Below are positions 52,414 through 61,511 of a DNA stretch of 64,000 bases, one piece after another (position 1 is the first letter of the stretch; each line of letters opens with the position of its first letter). Source of the stretch: Blautia schinkii (lineage in GTDB: Bacteria > Bacillota > Clostridia > Lachnospirales > Lachnospiraceae); contig NZ_JAAWUO010000010.1 of assembly GCF_013304825.1 (NCBI RefSeq), forward strand, positions 62,001 to 126,000. Direction: 5' to 3'. Below the pieces are notes generated by a model. The model saw only the letters and a list, made by a program, of their open reading frames with translations. It made no database searches and had not been told where the DNA came from. The position numbers and the translations under genes were made by a program.

Positions 52414-54855
52414 CTACCCCTGTTTCTTCGCAAAAATCAGGAACATCGGGGTAGGATTGTAAAACTCATCTTTTTCTATATAAATACGTTTACTGATTCC
52501 CAGGTCAAAAGAAAACTCCTCGACTCCCATGCGTCCCAGAGTTTCCAGATCCCAGGCAGGGCGAAGGAACGAGCTGATGGGAAGCTGGCGTTTGATGTCT
52601 TCACACTCCTGCATCAGATCATCCTGGATCTGATGATGTGCATGGTTTTCCGGAAGATCCGCAGTATCTGCAAAATCTGCTGCACCGTAGTTGGCATCCA
52701 GATTGATCATCACTCCGCCTGGTTTCAGCACACGGAACCACTCCTGGTAAGCATGCTCTGCATCCGGCAGCGTCCAGGTCAGATTTCGGGATACGATCAC
52801 GTCAAATTCCTCATCCGGAAAATCCGGATTCTCAGCATCCATCACTGCAAACCGGCAGACCGTGTTCTCTTCCTCCGCAAGCTCTTTTGCATGGGCAATC
52901 ATATCCGGTGTCAGGTCGATACCGGTTACATCGTGACCCTCTTTTGCAAGAAGAATGGTAAAAAATCCTGTTCCGCATCCCACATCCAGGATCTTAAGAT
53001 TCTTTTTCTCAGGCAGGTGTTTCTTAAGCTCGATAAGCCATCTGCCTGCAAGTTCACTGTGAAGCTCAGCTCTTCTCTGTTCCAGGAAACTGTCACTTCG
53101 TTTTGTCCAGTACTGGGCGATCCTTGTTTTTCGCTCATCTTTTTCGCGCACAATATTTCCGTAGGTGATCACAGGGCCGCCTTCCACAACCTGAAGACTG
53201 GATACCTGGTAAAGGATCACGCCATCCATATCAGCACGGCAGATTTCCTGAACATTGCCTTCATAATCCCGGATCTCGCCAAGGATCTCATCCTGATGAA
53301 TGATATCTCCCGGGTTTTTCAGCGGATACCAGAGGCCGTTGACACTTGCACACTGGTAGCGGACATCGTCCATTTTCAGCGGGTAATAAGTACTGTGGGA
53401 ACGGATTCCATTATATGCTCCGATGCTGCAAAGAATGTTCCGCACATCCCTGCGCATGGAATCTACTTCCTCCCTCTGCCAGGTTCCCATGCAGCCGCGT
53501 TCAAGAAGAACTGCCGGGATATCCAGGGTGCTGGCAGCATAATTATATGCACCACCTGTGCTCACATTTGACTGTACCATATATGGGACATCAACCTGTT
53601 CTGCCATTTTCCGGGAAGCTTCTGCAACCTCCGGCTTTGCCACGCCTGCAAAATATACATAAGGCGTCAGTTCCTCGTAATCATCACCACCGTGAAGATC
53701 AATGTAATAATCTGATTTTTGAATCAGCGATTCTGTGACAGCAGCTGCCAGACGTTCCATACGTGTGCCGTCTTTTTTTCCAGGGAAAACACGGTTCAGG
53801 TTTTTTCCATCCTCCCAGCTGATGCTGCCCGCGCGCTTTTCAAAATCTTCCCTGTTCAGTACTTTTACAAAAACCAGCTGTCCGTTCACATTCTCAGGCT
53901 TCAGCTTCTTTGAAAGCTCGATCAGGGTCTGGATCCCCACATATTCTCCGGCGTGGAGACCGGCTGTGACAAGAACTGTTTTTCCCGGATTTTTTCCACG
54001 GATGATGGTTGCAGGAAGTTTAAATTCTCCGTCTCCGATTTCGAGAAAGCCTTCTGTTTTTTCGCCGTCTGCTACCGGAAGATTCAGGAAGTGATCCGGC
54101 TTTACACCTGTTACCATGAACATCGGAGTGGACTGGTAGTTCAGTCTCTCCTCCTCGCTCCAGACTGTTTTCCAGATTTCTGTATCTGTATGGATTCCCA
54201 TAAGTCCTGTATTTCGAAGTGTCTTTACATCCCACTGAGGTCTGTGGATTTTTGAAAGAGGAACCTGCAGGGCAATCCGCTCCATACGTTCAATATCTGT
54301 ACAGAGATAATGATCATCCAGGCTGTTGCTTTCCACATTTTTACGGTCATTTTCGTATGCTTTTCTCTGCTCTTCTTCGTAGAGGTAGCCATACCAGTTG
54401 GCATCAAAATTCAGAAGTCTTCCTCCTGCTTTCAGCACCCGGACCCACTCACTGTAGGCAATGTCCGGATGTTCCAGATTCCAGGTAAGGTTTCTGGAAA
54501 TTACAATATCAAAAGTGTTGTCTGCAAACTCCAGTTTCTGTGCATCCATACGCTGAAAATGAATATTTTTGCAAAGCTCTCCCGCATTCTCCTTTGCTTT
54601 TTCCAGCATGCCTTCCGTATAGTCCACAGCATCTACCTTATATCCTGCTTCTGCCAGGATCACAGGGAAAAATCCGGGGCCTGTTCCAATATCCAGAATC
54701 CGGATCTCCTCCTTTGGCTTGTCTGGAAAATAACTGGTCAGAAGCTTCAGCCAGGCATTTTTCTGTGTTCCTGCAAGCTCTTTATGATTAACTTTGGAAT
54801 ACCCTTCTGTGCGGGTATTCCAGTATGATTCGATTTCATCGAGAAGTTTTTCCAC
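52414..54855 (-). CDS. Methyltransferase - M14 hydrolase - methyltransferase fusion protein
   Basis: The 813-residue protein has three parts. Residues 1-250: class I SAM methyltransferase (motif I ILDIGTGPG at 53-61, SRNLTW at 120). Residues about 265-565: M14-type domain of the AstE/aspartoacylase group, with zinc ligands HAGE (301-304) and DLHGG (H388) and a probable catalytic Glu in LLERG (452). Residues 570-813: a second methyltransferase (ILDVGCGTG at 622-630), clearly a duplicate of the first: both have SRNLTW, EW-RVLK-GG, DANY/W, RP-WD--TL and TPMF. No signal peptide. GTG start with GGAGG seven bases upstream. The likely role is to deacylate and methylate a small amino-acid-like molecule tied to the two importers. 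Confidence 0.88.
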   Translation of the reverse strand: MEKLLDEIESYWNTRTEGYSKVNHKELAGTQKNAWLKLLTSYFPDKPKEEIRILDIGTGPGFFPVILAEAGYKVDAVDYTEGMLEKAKENAGELCKNIHFQRMDAQKLEFADNTFDIVISRNLTWNLEHPDIAYSEWVRVLKAGGRLLNFDANWYGYLYEEEQRKAYENDRKNVESNSLDDHYLCTDIERMERIALQVPLSKIHRPQWDVKTLRNTGLMGIHTDTEIWKTVWSEEERLNYQSTPMFMVTGVKPDHFLNLPVADGEKTEGFLEIGDGEFKLPATIIRGKNPGKTVLVTAGLHAGEYVGIQTLIELSKKLKPENVNGQLVFVKVLNREDFEKRAGSISWEDGKNLNRVFPGKKDGTRMERLAAAVTESLIQKSDYYIDLHGGDDYEELTPYVYFAGVAKPEVAEASRKMAEQVDVPYMVQSNVSTGGAYNYAASTLDIPAVLLERGCMGTWQREEVDSMRRDVRNILCSIGAYNGIRSHSTYYPLKMDDVRYQCASVNGLWYPLKNPGDIIHQDEILGEIRDYEGNVQEICRADMDGVILYQVSSLQVVEGGPVITYGNIVREKDERKTRIAQYWTKRSDSFLEQRRAELHSELAGRWLIELKKHLPEKKNLKILDVGCGTGFFTILLAKEGHDVTGIDLTPDMIAHAKELAEEENTVCRFAVMDAENPDFPDEEFDVIVSRNLTWTLPDAEHAYQEWFRVLKPGGVMINLDANYGAADFADTADLPENHAHHQIQDDLMQECEDIKRQLPISSFLRPAWDLETLGRMGVEEFSFDLGISKRIYIEKDEFYNPTPMFLIFAKKQG

Positions 54856-54968
54856 GTTGATTCCTCCGCGCTTTCTTTATGATATGAGAGCCTGTTCCGG
54901 TAAGGTTTTCCTAACTCTTCCCATACCCCCACAGGTTATGTTTAATGTAGCAAATTGTCAGTGTTTTA

Positions 54969-54988
54969 ACAAGCCCCTGGGGGGGATT
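54969..54988. promoter_or_regulatory. Shared operator, copy i (upstream of fusion protein gene)
   Basis: ACAAGCCCCTGGGGGGGATT on the plus strand, about 115 bases before the GTG start. A partial second site, TACCCCCACAGGTTATG, lies closer at 54,924-54,940. It matches copies ii and iii at both importer operons. Confidence 0.7.
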
Positions 54989-55059
54989 AACTGACTGGAA
55001 GCTGTGTATTCTCTATACAGGCAGCAACCTTGTAATTCTCTGATTACTGTGGTATCATC

Positions 55060-55223
55060 CTAGTATGACTCACGCTAATTAACAATCTGATTCATGCTGG
55101 ATAAATTTTCATCTACAAGGCGAAGGAATGAGGCGTAGCGGTGGCTACGGCGATTGACGACAACGCAGTAGATGGGAATTTATGCAAATGAAGCAGGTCG
55201 CTAATTAGCGTGAGCCATACTAG
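55060..55223. repeat. 164-bp palindromic repeat element (MITE-like)
   Basis: The ends CTAGTATG-n-CTCACGCTAATTA and TAATTAGCGTGAG-n-CATACTAG are inverted copies, and similarity extends inward to CATCTAC/GTAGATG (arms of about 57 bases). The core (GGCGAAGGAATGAGGCGTAG...CGATTGACGACAACGCA) has a small hairpin GCGTAGC/GCTACGGC. It codes for nothing. I recall similar cores as multicopy elements in Lachnospiraceae, which needs a genome search to confirm. Confidence 0.75.
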
Positions 55224-55337
55224 CTGTAGCAGACAGACGAATCCGGCAGATATCGCGATCCGCATTTGCTGCACAATTTTACATTCAAACATTCCCTTAC
55301 AGAACTTATCATTCTATCGAAAGGATTGATCATACAA

Positions 55338-55973
55338 ATGACTAAACAGGAACTGGCTCTTGAAGTCATCAGCCGTTTAAAAAAAGAATATCCTGACGCA
55401 GACTGTACCCTGGATTATGATGATGCCTGGAAGCTTCTGGTAAGCGTCCGTCTGGCAGCTCAATGTACAGATGCCCGGGTCAATGTAGTCGTCCAGGACC
55501 TCTATGCAAAATACCCGGATGTGGAGGCTCTTGCGGCTGCCAAACCGGAAGATATTGAAGCGATCGTACGTCCCTGCGGACTTGGAAAAAGCAAGGCCAG
55601 AGATATCAGTGCGTGCATGCGTATTCTCCATGAGCAGTATCACGGCAAGGTTCCGGAAGACTTCAACGCCCTCTTAAAACTCCCGGGAGTTGGCCGCAAA
55701 AGTGCCAACCTTATCATGGGTGATGTATTCGGCAAACCAGCCATTGTAACAGATACCCACTGTATCCGCCTTTCCAACCGCATCGGTCTTGTTCATGACC
55801 TGAAGGACCCGAAAAAAGTGGAAATGGAACTCTGGAAGATCATTCCGCCAAAGGAAGGCAATGACCTCTGCCACCGGCTTGTAAACCACGGAAGAGATGT
55901 CTGTACAGCACGGACAAAGCCTTACTGCGACCGCTGCTGTCTCAGCGATATCTGTGAAAAAAATGGAGTCTGA
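55338..55973 (+). CDS. nth: Endonuclease III
   Basis: The 211-residue base-excision glycosylase/lyase has the HhH motif LLKLPGVGRKSANLIMGDVF with the catalytic Lys, the catalytic Asp in VTDTHCIRLSNR, and a [4Fe-4S] cluster loop at the C-terminus (CTARTKPYCDRCCLSDIC). It removes oxidised pyrimidines. ATG 55338 gives the family start (MTKQELALEVISRL); an in-frame start at 55266 adds 24 unlikely residues. Confidence 0.96.
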   Translation: MTKQELALEVISRLKKEYPDADCTLDYDDAWKLLVSVRLAAQCTDARVNVVVQDLYAKYPDVEALAAAKPEDIEAIVRPCGLGKSKARDISACMRILHEQYHGKVPEDFNALLKLPGVGRKSANLIMGDVFGKPAIVTDTHCIRLSNRIGLVHDLKDPKKVEMELWKIIPPKEGNDLCHRLVNHGRDVCTARTKPYCDRCCLSDICEKNGV

Positions 55974-56040
55974 TATACAATACCTGCAGATATGCAAAGT
56001 ACTATAAAGCGTATATTCAAACTCCGGAAAGGACAACATT

Positions 56041-56574
56041 ATGAATTTCAAAAAACTGGAAAATAATCTTCTGGACATGATCCAGGAACAACAGGTTAAG
56101 ATCGGATATATGAGCGGCGTAACACGCTTCTATTATCCGCTGCAGTCTCTGAACCGACTTCTTGGAACAGAACTTACAGAAGAAGAAATGATACATGCAC
56201 TGGAAGAATTTTCTGCTTATGCAGAGGAACGTCTCGGAAAAGTGAAAGCCTCTTCCAAAAATGAACGTTTCTGTATCACCCTGCCTCCCCAGGCTTCTGA
56301 TTATGTGCATGAAAACCAAAAACCAAGTGAATTCCTGGTGCGCTTCATCAATACAGTTGCACACCACGGCTGTACTCTGGATGAAGTGATGGATGTATTC
56401 CACGCTTATTCCCGGCATGTTCATTTAGAGAAAACTACCGGCACAGGATTTGATTATCTCGTATACTTCGAAGACGGCATCCCGGATGATTACCGGTATT
56501 GTCTGTCCCTGGAAGGCGAGCATATGATCTATCACAAGTTCACACCGGAGGATTATGAAGATTTCGGGTTTTAA
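56041..56574 (+). CDS. DUF3877-like protein
   Basis: The 177-residue soluble protein resembles the DUF3877 family of Clostridia (MNFKKLENNLLDMIQEQQVKIGY, FYYPLQSLNRLL, later DYVHENQKPSEFL). Function unknown. It follows nth by 67 bases on the same strand and its end overlaps the convergent DUF6320 gene by four bases. Confidence 0.75.
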   Translation: MNFKKLENNLLDMIQEQQVKIGYMSGVTRFYYPLQSLNRLLGTELTEEEMIHALEEFSAYAEERLGKVKASSKNERFCITLPPQASDYVHENQKPSEFLVRFINTVAHHGCTLDEVMDVFHAYSRHVHLEKTTGTGFDYLVYFEDGIPDDYRYCLSLEGEHMIYHKFTPEDYEDFGF

Positions 56575-58382
56575 ACCCGAAACTTCTTCTGAATCTCCCG
56601 GACTGTATCTTTTCTCTTAAACAGAAACAGCCACACCAGCATCAGAAAGCTGACACACACACAGATCAGTGACGGATACAGGACTGTCACCACTCCTGCT
56701 GCCAGCAGAATCACCGGAATCCCCCCTCCGAAAGCTCCCGCTTCCATAAGATAGATCATATATTCCGCAGCCTCCAGCTTCTGAACTGCAGTGATCACCC
56801 ACATGGAACAGATCACAGCCAGTGCACCAAGGGGCAGAAGATAATCCACAGACCATCCTCTCCAGCCTGTAAGAACATCCCACAAAACTCCAGCCACAGT
56901 TACGATCACCAGCTGCCACATCTCATTCTTCAGAAGATTCCGCCGCTTCACATAGGCAACCGAAACCATCAGCCAGGTGCAAAACGCCCCTGCCGTTACA
57001 AACCAGGCCCAGCCCATATGTCCGTTAGCCAGAAAATCAATCAGATTACACACCACAGCCAGCACAATACAGAGAAATGTAAAACTCTCAAAAATCTTTG
57101 CAGGCTGCTTCCTCTCCTCTTTTTGTCCCGGAAAATCATTCTCCCGGATCTCACAGGACACCTGCTCCTCTTTCAGCTTCTCCACAAAATTCCGCTCGAT
57201 ATTTCCATTTGGTATTTTCGATGTAAAGCTTAATACCATCTCATCTCCAAAAGAGCAGGAACAAAGCTGCAGGCTGTCTGTGCTTGCAAAAAGTCCGAAT
57301 CTCTGAATATACTCCCTGTATTCCTCCGGCATCCTGATAATTCCCACATTGGAATAGATAGCTGTAATTGACCTTCCTCCAAGAGTTGTACCAGCCAAAA
57401 GAAACGGAGTCTTGATCTCCAGCGGCACAAGCCGCAGCACCGGATTCTTCTCCAGGCTGACCAGGTCATTTAGCTTCGCAGCGATCACATCCCTGCTCAG
57501 TTCTTTTTTAAACTGCTCCTTCACAGATTCCAGAATATCTTTAAATGTAGTCTCCGGCTGAAAATAACAGCTGATCTCGATCCATCCGAAGAAATTCGCC
57601 ATAGACTGGGATGGAAAATAGTTTCTTAAATTCACAGGGATCATCAGACCGATTGGTTTTTTCAGCTGATTCTGCGGTACCTCCTCATGGATTGCCCATA
57701 TAAGAGCTGCAGTGAGAAAAACAGTGATGGACACGCCTGCCGCTTTTGCCCGGGAATGGATCTCTTTTACCGGAATACAGACTTCCGTGATACTCATATC
57801 CTCCTGCAGCAGCTTCTCGCCTTTCAGCTGAAATGCCGGCTTCTTGGACTCCCGTTTCCTCGGTGCATCGGAAGAATAATACTGGGAAAAGCTGTCCTCT
57901 TCCATATCCTTACCTGTAACATTCTCATCCGGAAAAAGCTCCGGGAGATTTTTCCCGGGATGTGCTTCCTGAATATAATTCTTCACAAGCTCCATCAGGA
58001 AATGCATAGCTCCTGTTCCATCAGTGAGGGCATGGAATACCTCGAAATTGATCCTGTTCTTATAATAGCTCACTCGGAAAAGAAGCGTTTTTTTGTCCGG
58101 GATATAAAGGCCGCTACAGGGTGCACCTGTCTCTGCTTTCACCACTGCCGGAATATCACGCCGCTCCAGATAGAACCAGAACAGTCCCTTACGGAGGACA
58201 GCACGGAAAAGAGGATATTTTTCCATTGTCCGGTCCAGTGCCGCCTGCAAAGTTTCTTCTTTTATTTCTTCTTTCAGTTCACAGTAAAAACGAAATACTC
58301 TTGTATCATTCTTTCCTGTCACAGCAGGGAACGCCAGTGCTGCATTATCCAGTTTTCTCCACTGTCCGTACTCGTTTTTCAT
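56571..58382 (-). CDS. Acyltransferase-like protein with C-terminal DUF6320 membrane domain
   Basis: The protein of about 603 residues starts with a condensation/alcohol-acetyltransferase-like domain (about 1-430). Its HxxxD-type motif is FHALTDGTGAMHF. A membrane domain of about six helices (about 440-590) follows, as in DUF6320 proteins. It would transfer an acyl or acetyl group at the membrane to an unknown alcohol or lipid. ATG 58382 gives the family start MKNEYGQWRKLD. An esterase gene lies upstream on the same strand, suggesting a paired acylation/deacylation function. Confidence 0.8.
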   Translation of the reverse strand: MKNEYGQWRKLDNAALAFPAVTGKNDTRVFRFYCELKEEIKEETLQAALDRTMEKYPLFRAVLRKGLFWFYLERRDIPAVVKAETGAPCSGLYIPDKKTLLFRVSYYKNRINFEVFHALTDGTGAMHFLMELVKNYIQEAHPGKNLPELFPDENVTGKDMEEDSFSQYYSSDAPRKRESKKPAFQLKGEKLLQEDMSITEVCIPVKEIHSRAKAAGVSITVFLTAALIWAIHEEVPQNQLKKPIGLMIPVNLRNYFPSQSMANFFGWIEISCYFQPETTFKDILESVKEQFKKELSRDVIAAKLNDLVSLEKNPVLRLVPLEIKTPFLLAGTTLGGRSITAIYSNVGIIRMPEEYREYIQRFGLFASTDSLQLCSCSFGDEMVLSFTSKIPNGNIERNFVEKLKEEQVSCEIRENDFPGQKEERKQPAKIFESFTFLCIVLAVVCNLIDFLANGHMGWAWFVTAGAFCTWLMVSVAYVKRRNLLKNEMWQLVIVTVAGVLWDVLTGWRGWSVDYLLPLGALAVICSMWVITAVQKLEAAEYMIYLMEAGAFGGGIPVILLAAGVVTVLYPSLICVCVSFLMLVWLFLFKRKDTVREIQKKFRV

Positions 58383-58508
58383 GTTACTCTCCTTCTTCCT
58401 GTCAAGCATCTACTATCCATTATCCGGGACTGTGCTCTTTTCTTCCATTTCCTGTCCGTTTATTGTTTTTCGTAACCTTGCCTGAACTACCCTGATTCAG
58501 TTAAATGC

Positions 58509-59630
58509 TTACTCCTGTTCTTCTTTTTCCAGAAAACGGTTCATATATTCAAAACTCTCCTGCACATGCAGGAATTTAATTCCCAGTGCAAAATACCCAT
58601 GAAACGCACCTGCGATCCTGTGTACTTCCACACGGTTTCCCGCTGCCTTCAGCTTTTTGCCAAAAGCCTCCCCCTCATCACGGAGAGGATCAAACTCAGC
58701 TGTCAGAATCAATGTATCCGGCATATTTCGGAAATCTTTCGCCAGGATCGGTGCAAAATACGGATTCTGCCGATCCTTCGGACTGCTCTCATAAAGCTTC
58801 AGATAGTCCTCCATCTTCTCGGCAGTGAGAAGATACCCTGTTCCGTTTGTCCTTACAGACTCGAATGGTGATTCTTCTGTATAACAGTTGTTCAGTGCCG
58901 GATAAATGAGAATCTGTTTTTTAGGAAAAAATTCTCCCCGATCTCTGGCCATCATACACACAGCTGCTGCCAGATTTCCTCCTGCGCTGTCTCCCATGAT
59001 CGTAATACGATCCGGATCTGTATTCAGCAGAAAACGGTTGGTATAAAAAACCTTCGCAGCTGCATAACAGTCCATCAGTCCCACAGGAAACCGATACTCC
59101 GGTGCAAGCCTGTACTCCACAGATGCCACGATCTGTCCGGTAGACTGTGCCATTCTGGCACATACACGCTCATAATTTTCCACGCTTTCTGTCACCCAGC
59201 CACCGCCATGGAAAAACAGAATGACCGGAGGTTTTTTGCCGGAGGCCGCGCCATTTTCCATGGCCTCTTCATTTGGAAAGAACAGCCGGACGGGAACCTT
59301 ATAATCTCCATTATAAACCTCCGCATCCAATGTTTTGTAAAAGATCCTCATTGGATCCATCTTCTTTATATCTGCCAGTTTCCTGGAGGCATCCACCTCG
59401 ATTCCACCGTAGGAAAGTGCATGCAGAACAGTTCGTACTGCACGTGGCATGGTATTCTCACTCTTCACCGGAACGCCTGGTATCACAATAAAACGGCTTC
59501 TCTTCTTTCCTTTTCTTGTGTAAATATATTTCGTTTCTGTATCATACTTCGCCATGATCCGGACATATTTCACGCAGGTACGCTCGTATGTGATACGCTT
59601 CAATATTTCGTGATCTGTGCGGATGATCAC
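58509..59630 (-). CDS. Alpha/beta hydrolase of the hormone-sensitive lipase type
   Basis: The 373-residue esterase has the oxyanion motif FFHGGGW, nucleophile GDSAGG, catalytic Asp in EFDPLRDEG and His in AGAFHGYF. The start shown is GTG 59630 with AAAGGA six bases upstream. The frame stays open upstream to a near-perfect GGAGGTGA site (59,725-59,732) followed by ATC at 59,717, which would add 29 basic residues. The real start is uncertain. Substrates are probably short-chain esters. Confidence 0.88.
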   Translation of the reverse strand: MIIRTDHEILKRITYERTCVKYVRIMAKYDTETKYIYTRKGKKRSRFIVIPGVPVKSENTMPRAVRTVLHALSYGGIEVDASRKLADIKKMDPMRIFYKTLDAEVYNGDYKVPVRLFFPNEEAMENGAASGKKPPVILFFHGGGWVTESVENYERVCARMAQSTGQIVASVEYRLAPEYRFPVGLMDCYAAAKVFYTNRFLLNTDPDRITIMGDSAGGNLAAAVCMMARDRGEFFPKKQILIYPALNNCYTEESPFESVRTNGTGYLLTAEKMEDYLKLYESSPKDRQNPYFAPILAKDFRNMPDTLILTAEFDPLRDEGEAFGKKLKAAGNRVEVHRIAGAFHGYFALGIKFLHVQESFEYMNRFLEKEEQE

Positions 59631-59774
59631 CTCTGTTCCTTTGTAGCCACGGATGTAATAGCTGTTTTCTTTCTTTTTTATATGTGGTCGTCTTAATCTC
59701 AGTAAATGTATTCTGATCGCTTTCTCACCTCCGGGAAATTTTCTTTTGTCATGAACTATGATAGCATCCGCAGG

Positions 59775-60581
59775 TTATGAGTACAAGTCATAGTAAAAAA
59801 TATACTGCTGCATGATTCCCCTCATTCCTTTGTATCTGCGGTTTGGAAAGCCTCTTTTATAATGTACATCCATCACCTGCCGGATGTGAGTATCCACCGG
59901 AAAAGCATCCATATGATGCAGTGCAAAAAGACAGATACACTCTGCAACTTTTTCCCCTACACCGCAAAGTTTCAGCAGCTCCTTTTTGGCTCTGTGGTAG
60001 CTCATATCATAGATTCTTTCCAGCGAAATCTCGCCGGATGCAATAGTTCTTGCAGTCACTGCAATATATTTTGCCCGATATCCAAGTCCACACGCACGTA
60101 AATCTGCCTCCGTTACCTGACTTAAGGCTTCCACTGCAGGAAATGTATAATATTCCACGCCTTCCGTCGAAAATTTTCGTTCTCCATACATCCGGCAGAT
60201 CGTCTCAATACATTTGCGGATACGTTTGATATTATTCTGCTGGGAGATCAGAAATGTAACGATCATTTCCCATAGATCCTGCCTTAAAATGCGGATTCCA
60301 TCCCCCGCTTCTATTGCTGCATTAAGATATTTATCCCTGGGATTAGCAGCATTCATATACACCTCATAGTCTGTATCCAGGTCAAAATATCTCACCCAGT
60401 AACAGATAAATTCTTCCTGGGAACAGTAAAAATCCACAATTCCATTCTTCTGGTGCATTTCCAGATACTGGTCTCCTGCCACCATGGAAAAATGTCCGTC
60501 TCCAAGTTTCTTCATCCGGAAGCACTGCCCGGAATCGCATATCTTATCAAGGCTGAAATGTTCCAGCTCTACTGTGATCAT
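59775..60581 (-). CDS. 8-oxoguanine DNA glycosylase, OGG1-like
   Basis: The 268-residue protein has an N-terminal OGG domain (DKICDSGQCFRMKKLGDGHFS), then an HhH-GPD core with LISQQNNIKRIRKCIE and LCGVGEKVAECICLFALHHMDAFPVDTHI. The Lys in GEKVA and Asp in VDTHI are the catalytic pair. It excises 8-oxoguanine. Its ATG overlaps the stop of the upstream AraC gene (ATGA). Confidence 0.92.
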   Translation of the reverse strand: MITVELEHFSLDKICDSGQCFRMKKLGDGHFSMVAGDQYLEMHQKNGIVDFYCSQEEFICYWVRYFDLDTDYEVYMNAANPRDKYLNAAIEAGDGIRILRQDLWEMIVTFLISQQNNIKRIRKCIETICRMYGERKFSTEGVEYYTFPAVEALSQVTEADLRACGLGYRAKYIAVTARTIASGEISLERIYDMSYHRAKKELLKLCGVGEKVAECICLFALHHMDAFPVDTHIRQVMDVHYKRGFPNRRYKGMRGIMQQYIFYYDLYS

Positions 60582-61417
60582 GTTAGTTCCTCTCGTAAAT
60601 ATTTCTCTCTGTATAAATTCCGGTATTCCCGCGGAGTCATACGGTACCGCTCACGAAATACCCGGTTAAAAGTCCTCTGGCTCTCAAATCCTGCGTTCAT
60701 ACAGATATCTGTGATACTATCATCCGTACATTCCAGATGGACTGTCACATAATTCAGACGCTGTTCATTAAGAAACTGGTTGAAATTCCTGTGAAAAGTT
60801 CCCGAAAAAACTCTGGACAGCGTAAACTTGCTGATTCCAAGATCCCTTGCCATCTTTTCCAGGGAAACTTCATTACGGAAATGTCTGGCTATGTAGGACA
60901 CGGTCTGATAGATGATATCGTTACTCTCCACGCTGCTTTTCTCCATCAGGCGAAAGCAGGGAATACTCCTTGCCAGAAGAATCTGCACGTAAGCCTGTTC
61001 TATCACAAGGCTGCTGTCCGGTTCTTTCCGGCTGACCCTGAGACAGCTCACCGCATTCACGATATCACGATGAACATTCTCTTTTTTTATAACAGGGTTC
61101 TGCGGACAGCTGCTCTGGATAACATCTGCAAACTGTCCAGCCAGAGCAGGCTTTGCCCAGAGATAAACCGCCTTATTCTCCCCCTGTGAAAAAACCTGAT
61201 AATGATGGATCACATCCGGAAAGATCACCGCGAAGTCCCCTTCTTCCATATGAAAAAGCTCCTGTCCCATTCCCAGTTCCAAAGTTCCTTCTGTAATATA
61301 AATGAACTCTATGGAATTATGCAGATGAGGAGAAGCATGTGCAGATGTCCTTAAATGAACATGGAGATTCTTCTTTTTTTCTTCGTATACTGGAAACATG
61401 TATTTTCTCTCCTGCAA
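60578..61417 (-). CDS. AraC family transcriptional regulator
   Basis: The 279-residue protein has an N-terminal cupin (SPHLHNSIEFIYITEGTLEL) and C-terminal double HTH (VSLEKMARDLGISKFTLSRVF and DSITDICMNAGFESQRTFNRVF). It is translationally coupled to the OGG1-like gene downstream. A divergent 27-codon ORF starts 95 bases upstream and may be its target. The effector is unknown, possibly a sugar. Confidence 0.92.
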   Translation of the reverse strand: MQERKYMFPVYEEKKKNLHVHLRTSAHASPHLHNSIEFIYITEGTLELGMGQELFHMEEGDFAVIFPDVIHHYQVFSQGENKAVYLWAKPALAGQFADVIQSSCPQNPVIKKENVHRDIVNAVSCLRVSRKEPDSSLVIEQAYVQILLARSIPCFRLMEKSSVESNDIIYQTVSYIARHFRNEVSLEKMARDLGISKFTLSRVFSGTFHRNFNQFLNEQRLNYVTVHLECTDDSITDICMNAGFESQRTFNRVFRERYRMTPREYRNLYREKYLREELT

Positions 61418-61511
61418 GATTTGACTACTTTTTTTGTGTTTTTGGCACGTAATATTTCCGATGGTCTATTATAATACATTTGTAAGTTAAAGAAAAGAGG
61501 AGGAAAACAAA

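Noticed and set aside
52396..53571. Plus-strand open frame of about 390 codons opposite the fusion protein
   Set aside because: The minus-strand protein has clear domains; the plus frame shows none and has no ribosome site.
52414..54855. Assembly artefact duplicating the methyltransferase
   Set aside because: The two domains are clearly related but diverged at many positions, so they are not a copied stretch.
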